DNA of 64,000 bases, from positions 186,001-250,000 of the forward strand of contig NZ_JACIFA010000003.1 of assembly GCF_014197135.1 (NCBI RefSeq), read 5' to 3'. Under the pieces are notes generated by a model. The model saw only the letters and a list, made by a program, of their open reading frames with translations, searched no databases and was not told the DNA's origin. Of this stretch, positions 1 through 9,398 are shown in pieces. Origin of the DNA: Sphingomonas zeae. GTDB lineage: Bacteria > Pseudomonadota > Alphaproteobacteria > Sphingomonadales > Sphingomonadaceae. A program made the translations under genes and the position numbers. The first letter of the stretch is position 1. Each line of letters starts with the position of its first letter.

Positions 1-1241
1 GGCCGGGCGGGTGCGCCCTGCGGCCCCCGCGACGGCCGGCCAGGCCGCTCGCTGCGACTCTCGGGTCGAGACGAGCGCGGTCCGCCGGAGTCGGAACGCT
101 CACCTGCAGGGGAGGATTTGGCAAAAGGCTTGGCATCCCGACGCGTTTGGTCGGAGCGAATGCCGTCGCGCGCGGGCCGATCGGCGCGATCATCATGGCG
201 TGACGGCCGCTGTCCGCCGAAGCCGGCGCGCTCACCGGTCGGAGACTTCGCATAGGGCTTGGCACCCTGACGCGGACGATCGGAACGGACGCCGTCGCGG
301 GCGGGGCGATCATTGGCATGGGACGATGCCGGGCGACCATGGTCACGGCCGCTCCGCTCGCCCGGCGCCTTGCGCTCCAGCGGCTTAGGCTGGCCGCTGG
401 TCCCGCCCGGCGCCTTCACAAAAGCCCCGCGAGACGCGGGCTCGCTCGCGACCCGGGCAGGCGGGGTACGGAAGCCGGGCTTGGGCTTGGTCGGCTTGAT
501 CGCATCGGCCGGAATGCCGCCCGCCAGTGACCGTCGGAACTCGACGATGTCGTGCCCCTTCACCTCGCCAATTTCTCCGACGGGCAGTTCATCCAGCACG
601 AACGGGCCGTAACGAAGCCGGATCAACCGGCTGACCTGAAGCCCCAGATGTTCGAGGACGCGGCGGACCTCGCGATTCTTGCCTTCGCGCAGCGTCATCT
701 CGATCCAGACATTGGCGCCCGTCCGCCGTTCCAGATTGGCGTCGATCTGGCCGTAGCGGATGCCGTCAATCTCAATTCCGTGGATCAGTTCCTCCAATTG
801 CGCCTGACTGACCTCGCCATATGCCCGGGCACGATAGGTGCGCTCGACACCGGTCGCGGGCAGTTCCAGCTGGCGCTTGAACCCCCCGTCCGTGGTCAGC
901 AGCAGCAGTCCCTCGGTATTGAGGTCGAGCCGCCCCACGGGCACCAGTCGCGGCAGTCCGGGCGGCAGGCGATCATAGATGCTCGGCCGCCCCTTGGGAT
1001 CGCGCTCGGTGACGAGCAGGCCGTTGGGCTTGTTGTACAGGAACAGCCGGGTCGGTTCGGGCGCCGCTACGGGCTTGCCGTCGACGGTCACGCCATCGAG
1101 CGAGGACAGGAGTGTCGCGGGAGTGTCGATCGCCACGCCATTCAGCGCGATCCGCCCGTCCGCGATCATCCGCTCGACCTCGCGGCGCGACGCCACGCCG
1201 GCCCGCGCAAGCAGTTTGGCTATACGTTGATCTGATGTCAT
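1..1241 (-). CDS. rluB: RluB/RsuA-family 23S rRNA pseudouridine synthase, C-terminus cut by window edge
   Basis: Isomerises a specific uridine in ribosomal RNA to pseudouridine. Starts at ATG 1241. The N-terminal S4 RNA-binding domain spans about residues 1-60, followed by the synthase domain; the signature GRLDLNTEG at 103-111 carries the catalytic Asp106, and REGKNREVRR at about 185-194 is the second family motif. The fold ends near residue 240. From about 250 to the window edge (residue 413) comes a basic, disordered R/D/G/S/P-rich tail with two copies of a roughly 43-residue repeat (first copy begins near base 311, second near 182). The frame is still open at base 1. Divergent from the receiver gene at 1351. 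Distinguishing RluB from RluE/RluF or RsuA is by overall similarity only. Confidence 0.85.
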   Translation of the reverse strand, partial: MTSDQRIAKLLARAGVASRREVERMIADGRIALNGVAIDTPATLLSSLDGVTVDGKPVAAPEPTRLFLYNKPNGLLVTERDPKGRPSIYDRLPPGLPRLVPVGRLDLNTEGLLLLTTDGGFKRQLELPATGVERTYRARAYGEVSQAQLEELIHGIEIDGIRYGQIDANLERRTGANVWIEMTLREGKNREVRRVLEHLGLQVSRLIRLRYGPFVLDELPVGEIGEVKGHDIVEFRRSLAGGIPADAIKPTKPKPGFRTPPARVASEPASRGAFVKAPGGTSGQPKPLERKAPGERSGRDHGRPASSHANDRPARDGVRSDRPRQGAKPYAKSPTGERAGFGGQRPSRHDDRADRPARDGIRSDQTRRDAKPFAKSSPAGERSDSGGPRSSRPESRSERPGRPSRGPQGAPAR

Positions 1242-1350
1242 GATCGACGCTGATACATAGGGTGTTGACCAAAGGAAATTAATTGCGTCGTTTCAGGCTG
1301 ACAAAGCGTTACGCGAGCGAGTGGGGCAGCAGAGACAGGCCGGTAAAGGG

Positions 1351-1782
1351 ATGAGATTCTTCGGACGAAAGAAACGACAGCTGGTCAAGCTGCTCGTCGT
1401 CGAGGACGAGCCGCTGGTCGCGTTCGACACCGAACACGTCCTGACCGACGCCGATTACGAGGTGGTCGGTACCGTCGACCGGGTCAGCAAGGCGGTCACG
1501 CTGATCGATGGCGGTGCCGATATCGATCTGGTCCTGGCCGACGTCCGGCTGGCGGATGGCAGCGGAGTGGACGTCGCCCGTGCTGCCCATGCCCGCAACA
1601 TTCCCGTCCTGTTCATCACAGGCACGCCCCCCGACGGGGTAGAGCAACTCGCCGAAGGGATCCTGATGAAACCCTTTGGCTCACGCGAATTGCTGGGCGC
1701 TATCGACGCGATCGAGGAACGCCGCGCAGGCAAGCCGCCGAGTCGGCTGCCCTCGGGCTTTCGTCTGTTTGCCCGCGCCTGA
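1351..1782 (+). CDS. single-domain CheY-like response regulator
   Basis: A stand-alone receiver domain of 143 residues with no output domain. The phosphorylation pocket is complete: acidic residues E18 and D19, phospho-acceptor D64 (motif LADVRL), switch T90 in FITGT, and K107 in LMKPFG. A basic start (MRFFGRKKRQ) precedes the fold. The ATG at 1351 is directly preceded by AAAGGG, which is close for a ribosome site; an in-frame GTG at 1321 would add ten residues, so the start is uncertain. No histidine kinase lies beside it, so its partner is unknown. Such orphan receivers in alphaproteobacteria often relay or sink phosphate in stress or two-component cascades, but nothing here fixes the pathway. 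Confidence 0.8.
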   Translation: MRFFGRKKRQLVKLLVVEDEPLVAFDTEHVLTDADYEVVGTVDRVSKAVTLIDGGADIDLVLADVRLADGSGVDVARAAHARNIPVLFITGTPPDGVEQLAEGILMKPFGSRELLGAIDAIEERRAGKPPSRLPSGFRLFARA

Positions 1783-1856
1783 TCGCTGGCCCCCGTTGCC
1801 CCTGGTGGCCAAGCCTTATACGGTCCCCGCTTTCCGATAGGCGGGACGGTTATCAT

Positions 1857-3185
1857 ATGGCGAGTGGGCGGTGGTGGGATGGAGTGCGGCCCTATGTCGA
1901 GCCCGCGCCGCTGGCTTCGCTGGCCCTCGGCATATCCTCCGCTTTCCCGCTGACCATGATAAACGCCACGCTGGCCAGTCGCCTGGCCGAGGCGGGGATC
2001 GAGAAGAAGAGCGTTACGGCCTTCGCGCTGGTCATCCTCGCCTATAATCTCAAATGGCTGTGGGCCTGGATCGTCGAGGGGGTCAAGATTCCCGTCCTTC
2101 ACCGGCTCGGCCAACGCGTCTCCTGGCTGCTGGTGGTGGCGGCCCTGGTTTGCGTCGCTGCGATCGGGCTGGGCCTTGCCGATCCGCGCGTATCGCTGGC
2201 GCAGACGGCGATGGCCGCCATCGCGCTCGGTATCGCGGGAGCGACCTTCGACATCGTGATTGATGCCTATCGCATCGAATTGCTGGAGCCGCGCCAGCTC
2301 GGCGTAGGCGCGGGCATGGGGCAATATGGCTGGCGGATCGGATCGGCGCTGGTCGCTTCGCTGTCGCTGGTCATCGCGACCCGTGCGGGGTGGAGTGTGG
2401 CCTATATGGTCAGCTGCGCCTTCGCTCTGCCCGCCGTGGTCACGGCACTCGTCATGGGTGAGCCTGCCCGCCATAATGAGATCACCGCCACACGTCCGAC
2501 CGAGGGGATCGTCAGGGCGGTGGTCGGGCCCTTTGCCGAGTTCTTCCGCCGCCAGGGCGCACTGATCATCCTGGCCTTTATCCTGGTGCACAAGATCGGC
2601 GACACGCTTGCCAACCTGACCTTCCGTCTCCTGTTCAACGACCTCGGGTTCACCAAGGACGAGATCGCGCTGTACGATGTGGGCGTCGGCTTCTGGGCGC
2701 TGTTGATCGGCGTGTTCGTCGGCGGCGTGCTCTATGCGCGACTTGGGATGAAGCGATCGGTATTGATCAGCCTCGTTCTGATGGCGGTATCGAACTTGTC
2801 CTTCGCAGGCCTGGCCGGGCTGGGCCATTCCAACTGGGGTATGGCCGGTGCGATCGGGTTCGAGAATTTTTCGAGCGGGATCGGTGGCGTTACCGTGGTT
2901 GCCTATTTCTCGGCCCTGACCGACCTGCGCTTCACCGCAGCACAATATGCCTTGATCTCGGCGGCGGCCAGCGTCGTCGGGCGTATCCTGAGCGGGACGA
3001 CGGCAGGCGCGTTGGTCGAAGAATTCGGTTATGTCGATTTCTATTTGCTGACCACTGCGGTAGCGGTCCCTGGCATCGCCCTGTTCTGGTGGATGGCGCG
3101 GTCGGGCCTGGTCGATCGCTCGATCGGCAGCGCGGGCACCGATGGTGAAGGCGACGCCCATCGCGGCTCGCCGGTCAGTAGCTGA
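1857..3185 (+). CDS. MFS transporter, AmpG-like permease
   Basis: Inner-membrane protein of 442 residues with about 12 hydrophobic segments. The N-terminal half resembles AmpG: a first helix with GISSAFPLTM, then AYNLKWLWA, then the conserved helix pair around GATFDIVIDAYRIELL and a GQYGWRIG stretch. AmpG imports anhydromuropeptides released during wall turnover, and that would be the first guess for substrate; sphingomonads carry several AmpG-like paralogues, so the substrate is not settled. The last 11 bases overlap the convergent gene ending at 3175. An imperfect hairpin (GTCCCCGC...GCGGGAC) lies just upstream in the short gap after the receiver gene and could affect translation. Confidence 0.75.
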   Translation: MASGRWWDGVRPYVEPAPLASLALGISSAFPLTMINATLASRLAEAGIEKKSVTAFALVILAYNLKWLWAWIVEGVKIPVLHRLGQRVSWLLVVAALVCVAAIGLGLADPRVSLAQTAMAAIALGIAGATFDIVIDAYRIELLEPRQLGVGAGMGQYGWRIGSALVASLSLVIATRAGWSVAYMVSCAFALPAVVTALVMGEPARHNEITATRPTEGIVRAVVGPFAEFFRRQGALIILAFILVHKIGDTLANLTFRLLFNDLGFTKDEIALYDVGVGFWALLIGVFVGGVLYARLGMKRSVLISLVLMAVSNLSFAGLAGLGHSNWGMAGAIGFENFSSGIGGVTVVAYFSALTDLRFTAAQYALISAAASVVGRILSGTTAGALVEEFGYVDFYLLTTAVAVPGIALFWWMARSGLVDRSIGSAGTDGEGDAHRGSPVSS

Positions 3186-3603
3186 TCGGCCGCCCCTCAT
3201 CGGCGAAAGCGGCGCCGACGGCGGCGGCGCTCGCCAACACCCCATCGACATGCCGGATTCCAAGCAGATCGACCATCAGGAAGCGCGCCTTTTGCGGCGC
3301 AATTTCCAACTGGGCAAGGATGGTGATGAGGGCGGCCTCCGCCACCGTCATCCGCGCGCAGCAACACGGCGCGATGGCGATCTGGCCAGACGCATGGGAC
3401 GCCAGATCCGCCATCAAAGCGCGCATCAGGACGAGGGGACGCCGGAAGTCCTGTCCGAACATCGTGAATAGCGTGTGGGTAGCCCGTGCATCCGCCAGTC
3501 CGTGCGCGCCCATACGACGTATCGCAAACAGCGCGATCCGGGCGTGCGGACAGGCCGGCAGCATGTGAGGCAGGACTGCGGCTAGGGTCGTAGTTTCGGC
3601 CAT
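3175..3603 (-). CDS. small conserved protein with Cys-Cys-Cys motif (DUF6628-like)
   Basis: A 142-residue soluble protein. I recognise it only as resembling a sphingomonad family I recall as DUF6628; its function is unknown. Visible features are a central IAPCCCARM motif with three consecutive cysteines, a helix-rich first half containing RRMGAHGLADARA, and a hydrophobic C-terminal stretch ending GRPISY. The cysteine triplet followed by Arg-Met suggests metal or redox chemistry, which is inference. It is transcribed alone and ends 11 bases inside the convergent AmpG-like gene. A sigma-70-like promoter overlapped by a Fur-box-like dyad lies 45-60 bases upstream, so iron control is plausible. 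Confidence 0.7.
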   Translation of the reverse strand: MAETTTLAAVLPHMLPACPHARIALFAIRRMGAHGLADARATHTLFTMFGQDFRRPLVLMRALMADLASHASGQIAIAPCCCARMTVAEAALITILAQLEIAPQKARFLMVDLLGIRHVDGVLASAAAVGAAFADEGRPISY

Positions 3604-3630
3604 CGGCGGGGACTCCGTGATTACGGCCCC

Positions 3631-3659
3631 ATGCTAGACGGTCGCTATTGATAGTCAAT
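3631..3659 (-). promoter_or_regulatory. candidate promoter with Fur-box-like dyad
   Basis: On the minus strand a TTGACT (-35, bases 3658-3653) and TAGCAT (-10, bases 3636-3631) are separated by 16 bases, pointing at the gene starting at 3603. The -35 lies inside ATTGATAGTCAAT (3647-3659), an inverted repeat with 5-base arms and a 3-base centre. It matches 10 of 13 bases of the core of the E. coli Fur consensus (AATGATAATCATT). Binding by Fur or a related regulator is inferred. Confidence 0.45.
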
Positions 3660-3695
3660 CGCAAATGAGGGCGGTGTGGCCATCCGCTCGTCGCG

Positions 3696-5015
3696 TCATT
3701 GCGGCGCCTCGTCATTCTGGCTCAGGACCTGCCCGGCGAGGTAGAGCGACCCCGCGATCAGGACGTGTGCCGGATTTTCCAAGCGCTGGGCGATCGTTGT
3801 CAGCGCATGGGCGGGATCGCTGGCTGTGAATGCCGTCAAGCCGAGCGCGCGCGCGTGGCTGGCGAGGCTTTCGGGCGGGTGGCAGGCGTGATCCGGGACC
3901 GGCACCGTGACGATCAAGTCGACCATGCCACCCAGCTTTTCGAGAACGGGACCAGCCTCCTTGTTCGCCAGCATTCCCAGCACCAGCGCGGTCGCTCCCT
4001 CCACGCGCCATCCCGCCATGGTCCGCGCAATCGGTGTCGCCGCAGAAGGATTATGCGCACCATCGAGCCAACATTGGGTCATTTTGGGCAGGTTTGCAGT
4101 AAGCGGGCCGGGCGCCAGCAGCTGCATCCGCGCGGGCCATTGCGCGCCGCTCGCAGCCCGCTTCATCGCCTCTCCGGGGATTAGGACCGCCTGCTGATGC
4201 CGCAGCATTGCGACGGCCAGCGCCAGATTGCGCGACTGGTGTCCGCCCGTTAGGCTCGGTCGGGGCAGGGTGAGTTGTCCCTGTTCGTCCTCATAGGTCA
4301 CTGCGTACCGGGCCGAAGCGCTCGACCAGGCCTGCCCTCGCGCAAAGACCGGCGCGCCCGCCGCCGCCGCGACCTCGGCAATCGCCTCGCGCAAGGGGCG
4401 CGCATAATCCATGGTGACGAGCGGCGTACCCCGCTTTGCGATCCCCGCCTTTTCGCGCGCGATGCCCGCCAATTTGGGCCCGAGAAACGCCTCATGGTCG
4501 ATGCCGAGCGCGGCGATGCCACAGACGGCGGGCGGCGGCAGGACATTGGTCGCATCGAGGCGCCCGCCCAGGCCCACTTCGATAATCGCCGCCGAAGCCG
4601 GGGTACGAGCAAAGCACAGGAACGCGGCGGCGGTCGTCACCTCGAAAAAGCTTGCGCCGATCCCCTCGGCATGGACCAGCACTTCCTCGAGTACCGACGC
4701 CAGCGCCTCGTCGCCGATCAAATGGCCGTTCAGCCTTATCCGCTCGTTGAAGCGGACGAGGTGGGGGCTGGAATAGACATGAACGCTTTGCCCGGATGCC
4801 TCGATCGCCGCGCGCAAAAAGGCACAGGTCGATCCCTTGCCATTGGTTCCTGCGACGTGAAAGACCGGTGGCAGATGCTGCTGCGGATCGCCCAGCCGCG
4901 CGAGCAAGGTGGTGATCCGCTCCAGCCCTAATATGTCGGCGCCCGGTGACAGGCGCCACAGCCGGTCGAGTTGCGCCTGGACGGCCGGATGATCGGAACG
5001 GGCATGGTCGGGCAT
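3696..5015 (-). CDS. folC: bifunctional dihydrofolate synthase / folylpolyglutamate synthase
   Basis: Adds glutamate to dihydropteroate and then extends the polyglutamate tail of folates, using ATP, in the cytoplasm. The 439 residues match the family length. The Mur-ligase-like ATP site HVAGTNGKGST covers about 53-63; YSSPHLVRFNERI follows near 80-95, then GIDHEAFLG, and the C-terminal domain has DGAHNPSA and LVLGML. Last gene of the pyrF-trpFBA-accD-folC block, 84 bases after accD, an association also seen in other proteobacteria. The minus-strand region upstream contains no obvious separate promoter, so co-transcription with accD is likely. Confidence 0.95.
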   Translation of the reverse strand: MPDHARSDHPAVQAQLDRLWRLSPGADILGLERITTLLARLGDPQQHLPPVFHVAGTNGKGSTCAFLRAAIEASGQSVHVYSSPHLVRFNERIRLNGHLIGDEALASVLEEVLVHAEGIGASFFEVTTAAAFLCFARTPASAAIIEVGLGGRLDATNVLPPPAVCGIAALGIDHEAFLGPKLAGIAREKAGIAKRGTPLVTMDYARPLREAIAEVAAAAGAPVFARGQAWSSASARYAVTYEDEQGQLTLPRPSLTGGHQSRNLALAVAMLRHQQAVLIPGEAMKRAASGAQWPARMQLLAPGPLTANLPKMTQCWLDGAHNPSAATPIARTMAGWRVEGATALVLGMLANKEAGPVLEKLGGMVDLIVTVPVPDHACHPPESLASHARALGLTAFTASDPAHALTTIAQRLENPAHVLIAGSLYLAGQVLSQNDEAPQ

Positions 5016-5099
5016 CGGCCGGTCTCTTGGAAAGCGGATATGAAAGAGGCGGACCTCTCGGCCCGCCCCCTAATGCGATCGGTGCGAAAAGGCGACGGC

Positions 5100-5954
5100 T
5101 CAGGCAGCCTGACGCGATCCGGTCAGATAGCCGATGACCGTCGCCAGACGCTCGCGCAGGTCGCGGCGATGGACGACCATGTCGAGCATCCCGTGATCCA
5201 GATAATATTCCGACGTCTGGAAATCATCGGGCAGCTTCTCGCGGATCGTGTTCTCGATCACCCGGCGGCCCGTAAAGGCCAGCGTGGCCTTGGGCTCGGC
5301 AATCTGAACGTCGCCCAGCATCGCATAGGCCGCCATCACGCCGCCCGAGGTCGGATCGGTCAGCACGACGATATAGGGCAGGCCCGCATCGTGCAGCATC
5401 TGGATCGCGACAGTGGTACGCGGCATCTGCATCAGGCTGAGAATGCCCTCCTGCATCCGTGCGCCGCCCGACGCGGTGAAGATGACATAGGGGCAGTGAT
5501 CGGCGATCGCCGCCTCAACGCCGCGCACGAATGCCTCGCCGACCGCCAGGCCCATCGAGCCGCCCATGAAGGCGAAGTCCTGTACGCCGATCACGACCTT
5601 GTGGCCCAGGATGGTGCCGCGGGCGTTGACCAGCGCGTCGGTTTCGGCAGCGCTGGTCCGCGCCGCCTTCAGGCGATCGGCATAACGCTTGGAGTCGCGA
5701 AACTTGAGCGGATCCTCCGGCACCTTGGGGGCGGGCAGTTCGTTGCAGCTGCCTTCATCAAGCAGATGCCGGAAACGCGCCTTCGGCCCGATGCGGTCGT
5801 GATGGTCGCATTTCGGGCAGACGTTCAGATTGTCTTCCAGTTCCTTGGTGAAGACCATCTGCCCGCATCCCTTGCACTTGTGCCAGAGATGATCGGGCGT
5901 CTCCTTCTTGACGACGAAGGGGATGACGTTGCGGACGCTGTTGAGCCAGCTCAT
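5100..5954 (-). CDS. accD: acetyl-CoA carboxylase, carboxyltransferase subunit beta
   Basis: With AccA it forms the carboxyltransferase that moves the carboxyl group from biotin to acetyl-CoA, giving malonyl-CoA for fatty-acid synthesis. It has 284 residues. The N-terminal zinc ribbon has its four cysteines at 27, 30, 46 and 49 (CKGC and CPKC). The crotonase-like core includes FMGGSMGLAVGE, TASGGARMQEG and TDPTSGGVMA, with GRRVIENT towards the end. The ATG overlaps the trpA stop by 4 bases (5951-5954), indicating translational coupling in the trp block. No missing residues. Confidence 0.97.
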   Translation of the reverse strand: MSWLNSVRNVIPFVVKKETPDHLWHKCKGCGQMVFTKELEDNLNVCPKCDHHDRIGPKARFRHLLDEGSCNELPAPKVPEDPLKFRDSKRYADRLKAARTSAAETDALVNARGTILGHKVVIGVQDFAFMGGSMGLAVGEAFVRGVEAAIADHCPYVIFTASGGARMQEGILSLMQMPRTTVAIQMLHDAGLPYIVVLTDPTSGGVMAAYAMLGDVQIAEPKATLAFTGRRVIENTIREKLPDDFQTSEYYLDHGMLDMVVHRRDLRERLATVIGYLTGSRQAA

Positions 5955-6763
5955 GCGAGTTCCTTGCGTGCATCGGCCAGTGCCGACGACAGGGTTTGAA
6001 TATAGGCGCGGACCGGGGCGGGGGCAGATGCGCCATGCTCGCCCACCAGATCAACAATCGCCGAGCCGACGACGACGCCGTCGGCCACGCGACCGATCGC
6101 CGCCGCCTGTTCCGGCGTGCGGACGCCGAAGCCGACCGCAACCGGCAAACGGGTCGCCGCCTTCAGCCGCGCGACCGCATCCTCGATCGAGGCTTGCGCC
6201 GCCTGTTGCTGGCCAGTGATACCCGCGACCGAGACATAATAGAGAAATCCGTCCGCGCCCGTCAAAATGGCCGGCAGGCGCGCGGCGTCGCTGGTTGGAG
6301 TGGCGAGCCGGATCGACGCCACACCCTTGGCCCGAAGCGCCACGCCCAGCGCATCGTCCTCCTCCGCCGGCACGTCGACACAGATCACGCCGTCTACCCC
6401 CGCTTCGGCCGCCGCATCGGCAAACCATTCGGCGCCGCGCACCGTCATCGGATTGGCATAGCCCATCAGGATCAGCGGCACCGACGGATGGCGTTCGCGG
6501 AACGACTTGGCGATCGCGAGCACATCGGCGGTGCGCGTACCTGCGCCGAGGCTGCGGATATTGGCCTTCTGGATCGCAGGACCATCGGCCATCGGATCGG
6601 TGAAGGGCATCCCCAGCTCGATCACATCCGCGCCCCCGTCGACCAGCGCGTCGAGGATCGCGGCGGTGTCGGCCGGCGTTGGATCGCCCGCCGTCACGAA
6701 AGCGACGAGCGCGGCGCGGCCTGCATCAGAGCAGGCCGCAAAGGCATCGGCGATCCGGCTCAC
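5951..6763 (-). CDS. trpA: tryptophan synthase alpha chain
   Basis: Cleaves indole-3-glycerol phosphate to indole and glyceraldehyde 3-phosphate; indole is channelled to TrpB. The TIM barrel of 270 residues carries both catalytic acids: Glu49 in VIELGMPF and Asp60 in PMADGPAIQ. The phosphate-binding GFGVRTPEQ is near 212-220. It overlaps both neighbours by 4 bases (trpB stop/trpA start at 6760-6763; trpA stop/accD start at 5951-5954). I see no trp attenuator in this block. Confidence 0.97.
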   Translation of the reverse strand: MSRIADAFAACSDAGRAALVAFVTAGDPTPADTAAILDALVDGGADVIELGMPFTDPMADGPAIQKANIRSLGAGTRTADVLAIAKSFRERHPSVPLILMGYANPMTVRGAEWFADAAAEAGVDGVICVDVPAEEDDALGVALRAKGVASIRLATPTSDAARLPAILTGADGFLYYVSVAGITGQQQAAQASIEDAVARLKAATRLPVAVGFGVRTPEQAAAIGRVADGVVVGSAIVDLVGEHGASAPAPVRAYIQTLSSALADARKELA

Positions 6764-7992
6764 ATCTTCACTCCCATCGCGTCGGCGACGGTGAAGATAT
6801 CCTTGTCGCCCCGACCAGAGATGTTGACCAGCGCGATCTGGTCGCGGTCCATCGTCGGGGCCTTCTTGATGAGCCCGGCCAAGGCGTGACTGCTTTCCAG
6901 CGCGGGGATGATCCCCTCGATCTTGCAGCAGAGCTGGAAAGCGTCGAGCGCCTCGCTATCGGTAATGCCCTCATAGACGACGCGGCCGGTGTCGTTCAGC
7001 CAGCTATGCTCCGGCCCGATGCCTGGATAATCCAAGCCCGCCGAAATCGAGTGCGCCTCGGCGATCTGGCCGTCCTCGTCCTGCAGCAGATAGGTCTTGT
7101 TTCCGTGCAGGATGCCCGGCTTGCCGCCGGTGAGGCTGGCGGCATGCTGGGTAGTGGCGAGGCCATGGCCCGCTGCCTCGATGCCCAGCATCTTCACGTC
7201 GGGATCGTCGAGGAACGGGTGGAACATGCCGATCGCGTTCGAGCCGCCACCGACCGCCGCGACCAGCAGATCGGGCAGACGGCCTTCCGCCTCCAGCATC
7301 TGCGCACGCGACTCCGTGCCGATCACCGACTGAAAGTCACGGACCATCTCCGGATAGGGGTGCGGACCCGCCGCCGTGCCGATGATGTAGAAGGTGTCGT
7401 GAACATTGGCGACCCAGTGACGCAGCGCCTCGTTCATCGCATCCTTGAGCGTCTGTGCGCCCGAAGTGACCGAATGCACCTCCGCGCCGAGCAGCTTCAT
7501 GCGAAAGACGTTGGGAGCCTGCCGCTCGATATCACGCGCGCCCATGAAGATGGTGCAGGGCAGGCCGAAACGCGCCGCGACGGTCGCGGTCGCCACGCCA
7601 TGCTGGCCCGCGCCCGTCTCGGCGATGATGCGGGTCTTGCCCATCCGCTTGGCGAGCAGGATCTGGCCGATGCAGTTGTTGATCTTGTGCGCGCCGGTGT
7701 GGTTCAGTTCCTCGCGCTTGAAATAGACCTTCGGCCCCTTGCCCTCGGGGGCGCTGTTGCGCAGCATCTCGGTCATACGCTCGGCATAATACATCGGGCT
7801 AGGGCGCCCGACATAATGGGTCATCAGGCTGTCGAACTCGGCCTTGAATGCCGGATCAACCTGCGATGCGCGGTATTCGCGTTCCAGGTCGAGGATCAGC
7901 GGCATCAGGGTCTCGGCGACGTAGCGGCCGCCATAGTCACCGAAATGGCCGCGCTCGTCGGGCTGGGCGCGGAAGGAGTTGGGGGCGTTCAT
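6760..7992 (-). CDS. trpB: tryptophan synthase beta chain
   Basis: PLP enzyme joining indole and serine to make tryptophan. Start chosen at ATG 7992 ([10 protein letters not shown]), giving 410 residues, the usual length; the frame remains open further upstream to 8292 but that region is the trpF coding sequence read in another frame. The PLP lysine is K103 in [10 protein letters not shown], and the cofactor phosphate loop GGGSNAIG is present. Follows trpF by 46 bases and overlaps trpA by 4. Confidence 0.97.
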   Translation of the reverse strand: MNAPNSFRAQPDERGHFGDYGGRYVAETLMPLILDLEREYRASQVDPAFKAEFDSLMTHYVGRPSPMYYAERMTEMLRNSAPEGKGPKVYFKREELNHTGAHKINNCIGQILLAKRMGKTRIIAETGAGQHGVATATVAARFGLPCTIFMGARDIERQAPNVFRMKLLGAEVHSVTSGAQTLKDAMNEALRHWVANVHDTFYIIGTAAGPHPYPEMVRDFQSVIGTESRAQMLEAEGRLPDLLVAAVGGGSNAIGMFHPFLDDPDVKMLGIEAAGHGLATTQHAASLTGGKPGILHGNKTYLLQDEDGQIAEAHSISAGLDYPGIGPEHSWLNDTGRVVYEGITDSEALDAFQLCCKIEGIIPALESSHALAGLIKKAPTMDRDQIALVNISGRGDKDIFTVADAMGVKM

Positions 7993-8038
7993 CTCGTATC
8001 CCTTGGGCGTTGCGTGGCGAAGCCTGCAAACGATCCTG

Positions 8039-8680
8039 TCACTGATTTGTCGCAACGGCTTTAAGGAACGTCGCGATCTTGTCCATATCCTTGACGCCCG
8101 GCGCGCTCTCGACACCCGAGGATACGTCGACCAACGGCGCGCCGGTTCGGCGGATCGCCTCGGCGATGTTACCGGCGTCCAGGCCGCCCGAAAGCGCCCA
8201 ACGCAGCGGATGGCGGACTCCGTCGAGCAGACTCCAGTCGAAGCGCAGGCCCATGCCGCCGGGCAGGGATGCGTCGTCCGGGGTCTTGGCATCGTAAAGG
8301 ACTAGGCTTGCCGCCCCCGCATAGTCTCGGGCTTTCTCGACATCGGCGCGCAGCTTGATCGCGACCGCCGCCCAGACTTCCCGGTCGAACTTTGAGCGGA
8401 TCGCGGCGACACGCGCCGGGGCCGTGCGGTGAAGCTGGATCGCGTCCAGCATCCCGGCGCGCACCGCCGCCTCAAGAAGCTGATCGTCGGGGTCTACGAA
8501 TACGCCGACCCGCTGAACGTGATCGGGCACCCGCCCGGCCAATCCCGCCGCGACATCGAAGGTGAGGTGGCGGGGCGAGGCGGGGAAGAAGACGAAACCG
8601 ACATGGCTTGCCCCACCGCCCAGGGCGGCGTCGAGCGTGGCGGGCGTCGTCAATCCGCAGATCTTGGCAGTGGTCGACAT
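8039..8680 (-). CDS. trpF: phosphoribosylanthranilate isomerase
   Basis: Amadori rearrangement of N-(5-phosphoribosyl)anthranilate in tryptophan synthesis. 213 residues. The catalytic cysteine is in the N-terminal KICGLT motif (C8) and the catalytic Asp in the later LYDAKT strand; [10 protein letters not shown] and VDVSSGVES form the phosphate-binding end of the barrel. It sits between pyrF and trpB, 36 and 46 bases away, so one transcript is likely. Confidence 0.95.
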   Translation of the reverse strand: MSTTAKICGLTTPATLDAALGGGASHVGFVFFPASPRHLTFDVAAGLAGRVPDHVQRVGVFVDPDDQLLEAAVRAGMLDAIQLHRTAPARVAAIRSKFDREVWAAVAIKLRADVEKARDYAGAASLVLYDAKTPDDASLPGGMGLRFDWSLLDGVRHPLRWALSGGLDAGNIAEAIRRTGAPLVDVSSGVESAPGVKDMDKIATFLKAVATNQ

Positions 8681-8716
8681 GATCGTTTCCCGAATGGGAG
8701 GGTCCGAAAAACGTGC

Positions 8717-9391
8717 TTAGAGCGTGCCCGCGATCGCCCGCGCGGCGGCGTCGGGGTCTTCCGCCTGGGTGATCGGACGGCCGATGACCAGGATCGAGGC
8801 CCCGGCATCGACAGCCGCGCGCGGCGTGACGACGCGCTTCTGGTCGCCGATCACGCTATCGGCCAGGCGCACGCCAGGAACGACGAAAAAGCCTTTCGGC
8901 CACGATCTCTTTGCCGCCGCGACCTCTTCGCCTGAGCAGACGATGCCGTCTACACCCGCCTCGGCAGCCAGGTCGGCCAGGCGACGGACATGATCGGCCG
9001 GCGAGCCGATGACGCCGGTTTCGGCGAGGTCGCTCGCGTCAAGGCTGGTCAGCATGGTAACGGCGACCACCTTGGTCCCTGTGGGCGCGGCCGCCTTCGC
9101 ATCCTCCAGCATCGCGCGCCCGCCGCTGGCATGGACCGTCAGGATGGCAGGGGCAAGCGGACCGAGCGCCTGAACCGCCTTGGCCACCGTATTGGGGATG
9201 TCGTGCAGCTTGAGGTCAAGGAAGATGGGCAGACCGATATGCGCCATCTCGCGCACGCCTGTCGCGCCGTGGGCGCAGAAAAACTCCAGCCCCAGCTTCA
9301 GCCCCCCGACATGGTGGCGGACCTTGTGCGCCAGCGCCTGAGCGCGGGCCAGATCAGGGGTGTCAATGGCGACGTAGATGCGATTGCTCAT
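8717..9391 (-). CDS. pyrF: orotidine 5'-phosphate decarboxylase
   Basis: Final step of UMP synthesis: decarboxylation of OMP. 224 residues, typical for the short bacterial form. The catalytic DLKLHDIPNTV (D59, K61, D64) is intact; the N-terminal VAIDTPD and the C-terminal ILVIGRPITQAEDP phosphate loop are both present. Starts 7 bases after the lapA-like gene and is followed by trpF, the usual alphaproteobacterial order. Confidence 0.96.
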   Translation of the reverse strand: MSNRIYVAIDTPDLARAQALAHKVRHHVGGLKLGLEFFCAHGATGVREMAHIGLPIFLDLKLHDIPNTVAKAVQALGPLAPAILTVHASGGRAMLEDAKAAAPTGTKVVAVTMLTSLDASDLAETGVIGSPADHVRRLADLAAEAGVDGIVCSGEEVAAAKRSWPKGFFVVPGVRLADSVIGDQKRVVTPRAAVDAGASILVIGRPITQAEDPDAAARAIAGTL

Positions 9392-9398
9392 GAAGGGA

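Noticed and set aside
1455..3263. 602-codon minus-strand frame opposite the AmpG-like gene
   Set aside because: Antisense shadow; no motif and residue bias typical of shadow frames.
7993..8038. trp leader attenuator
   Set aside because: No Trp-rich leader peptide or stem series in the short gap between trpF and trpB.
8039..8292. N-terminal extension of trpB
   Set aside because: Family proteins start at MNAPNSF-like; the upstream part is trpF in another frame.
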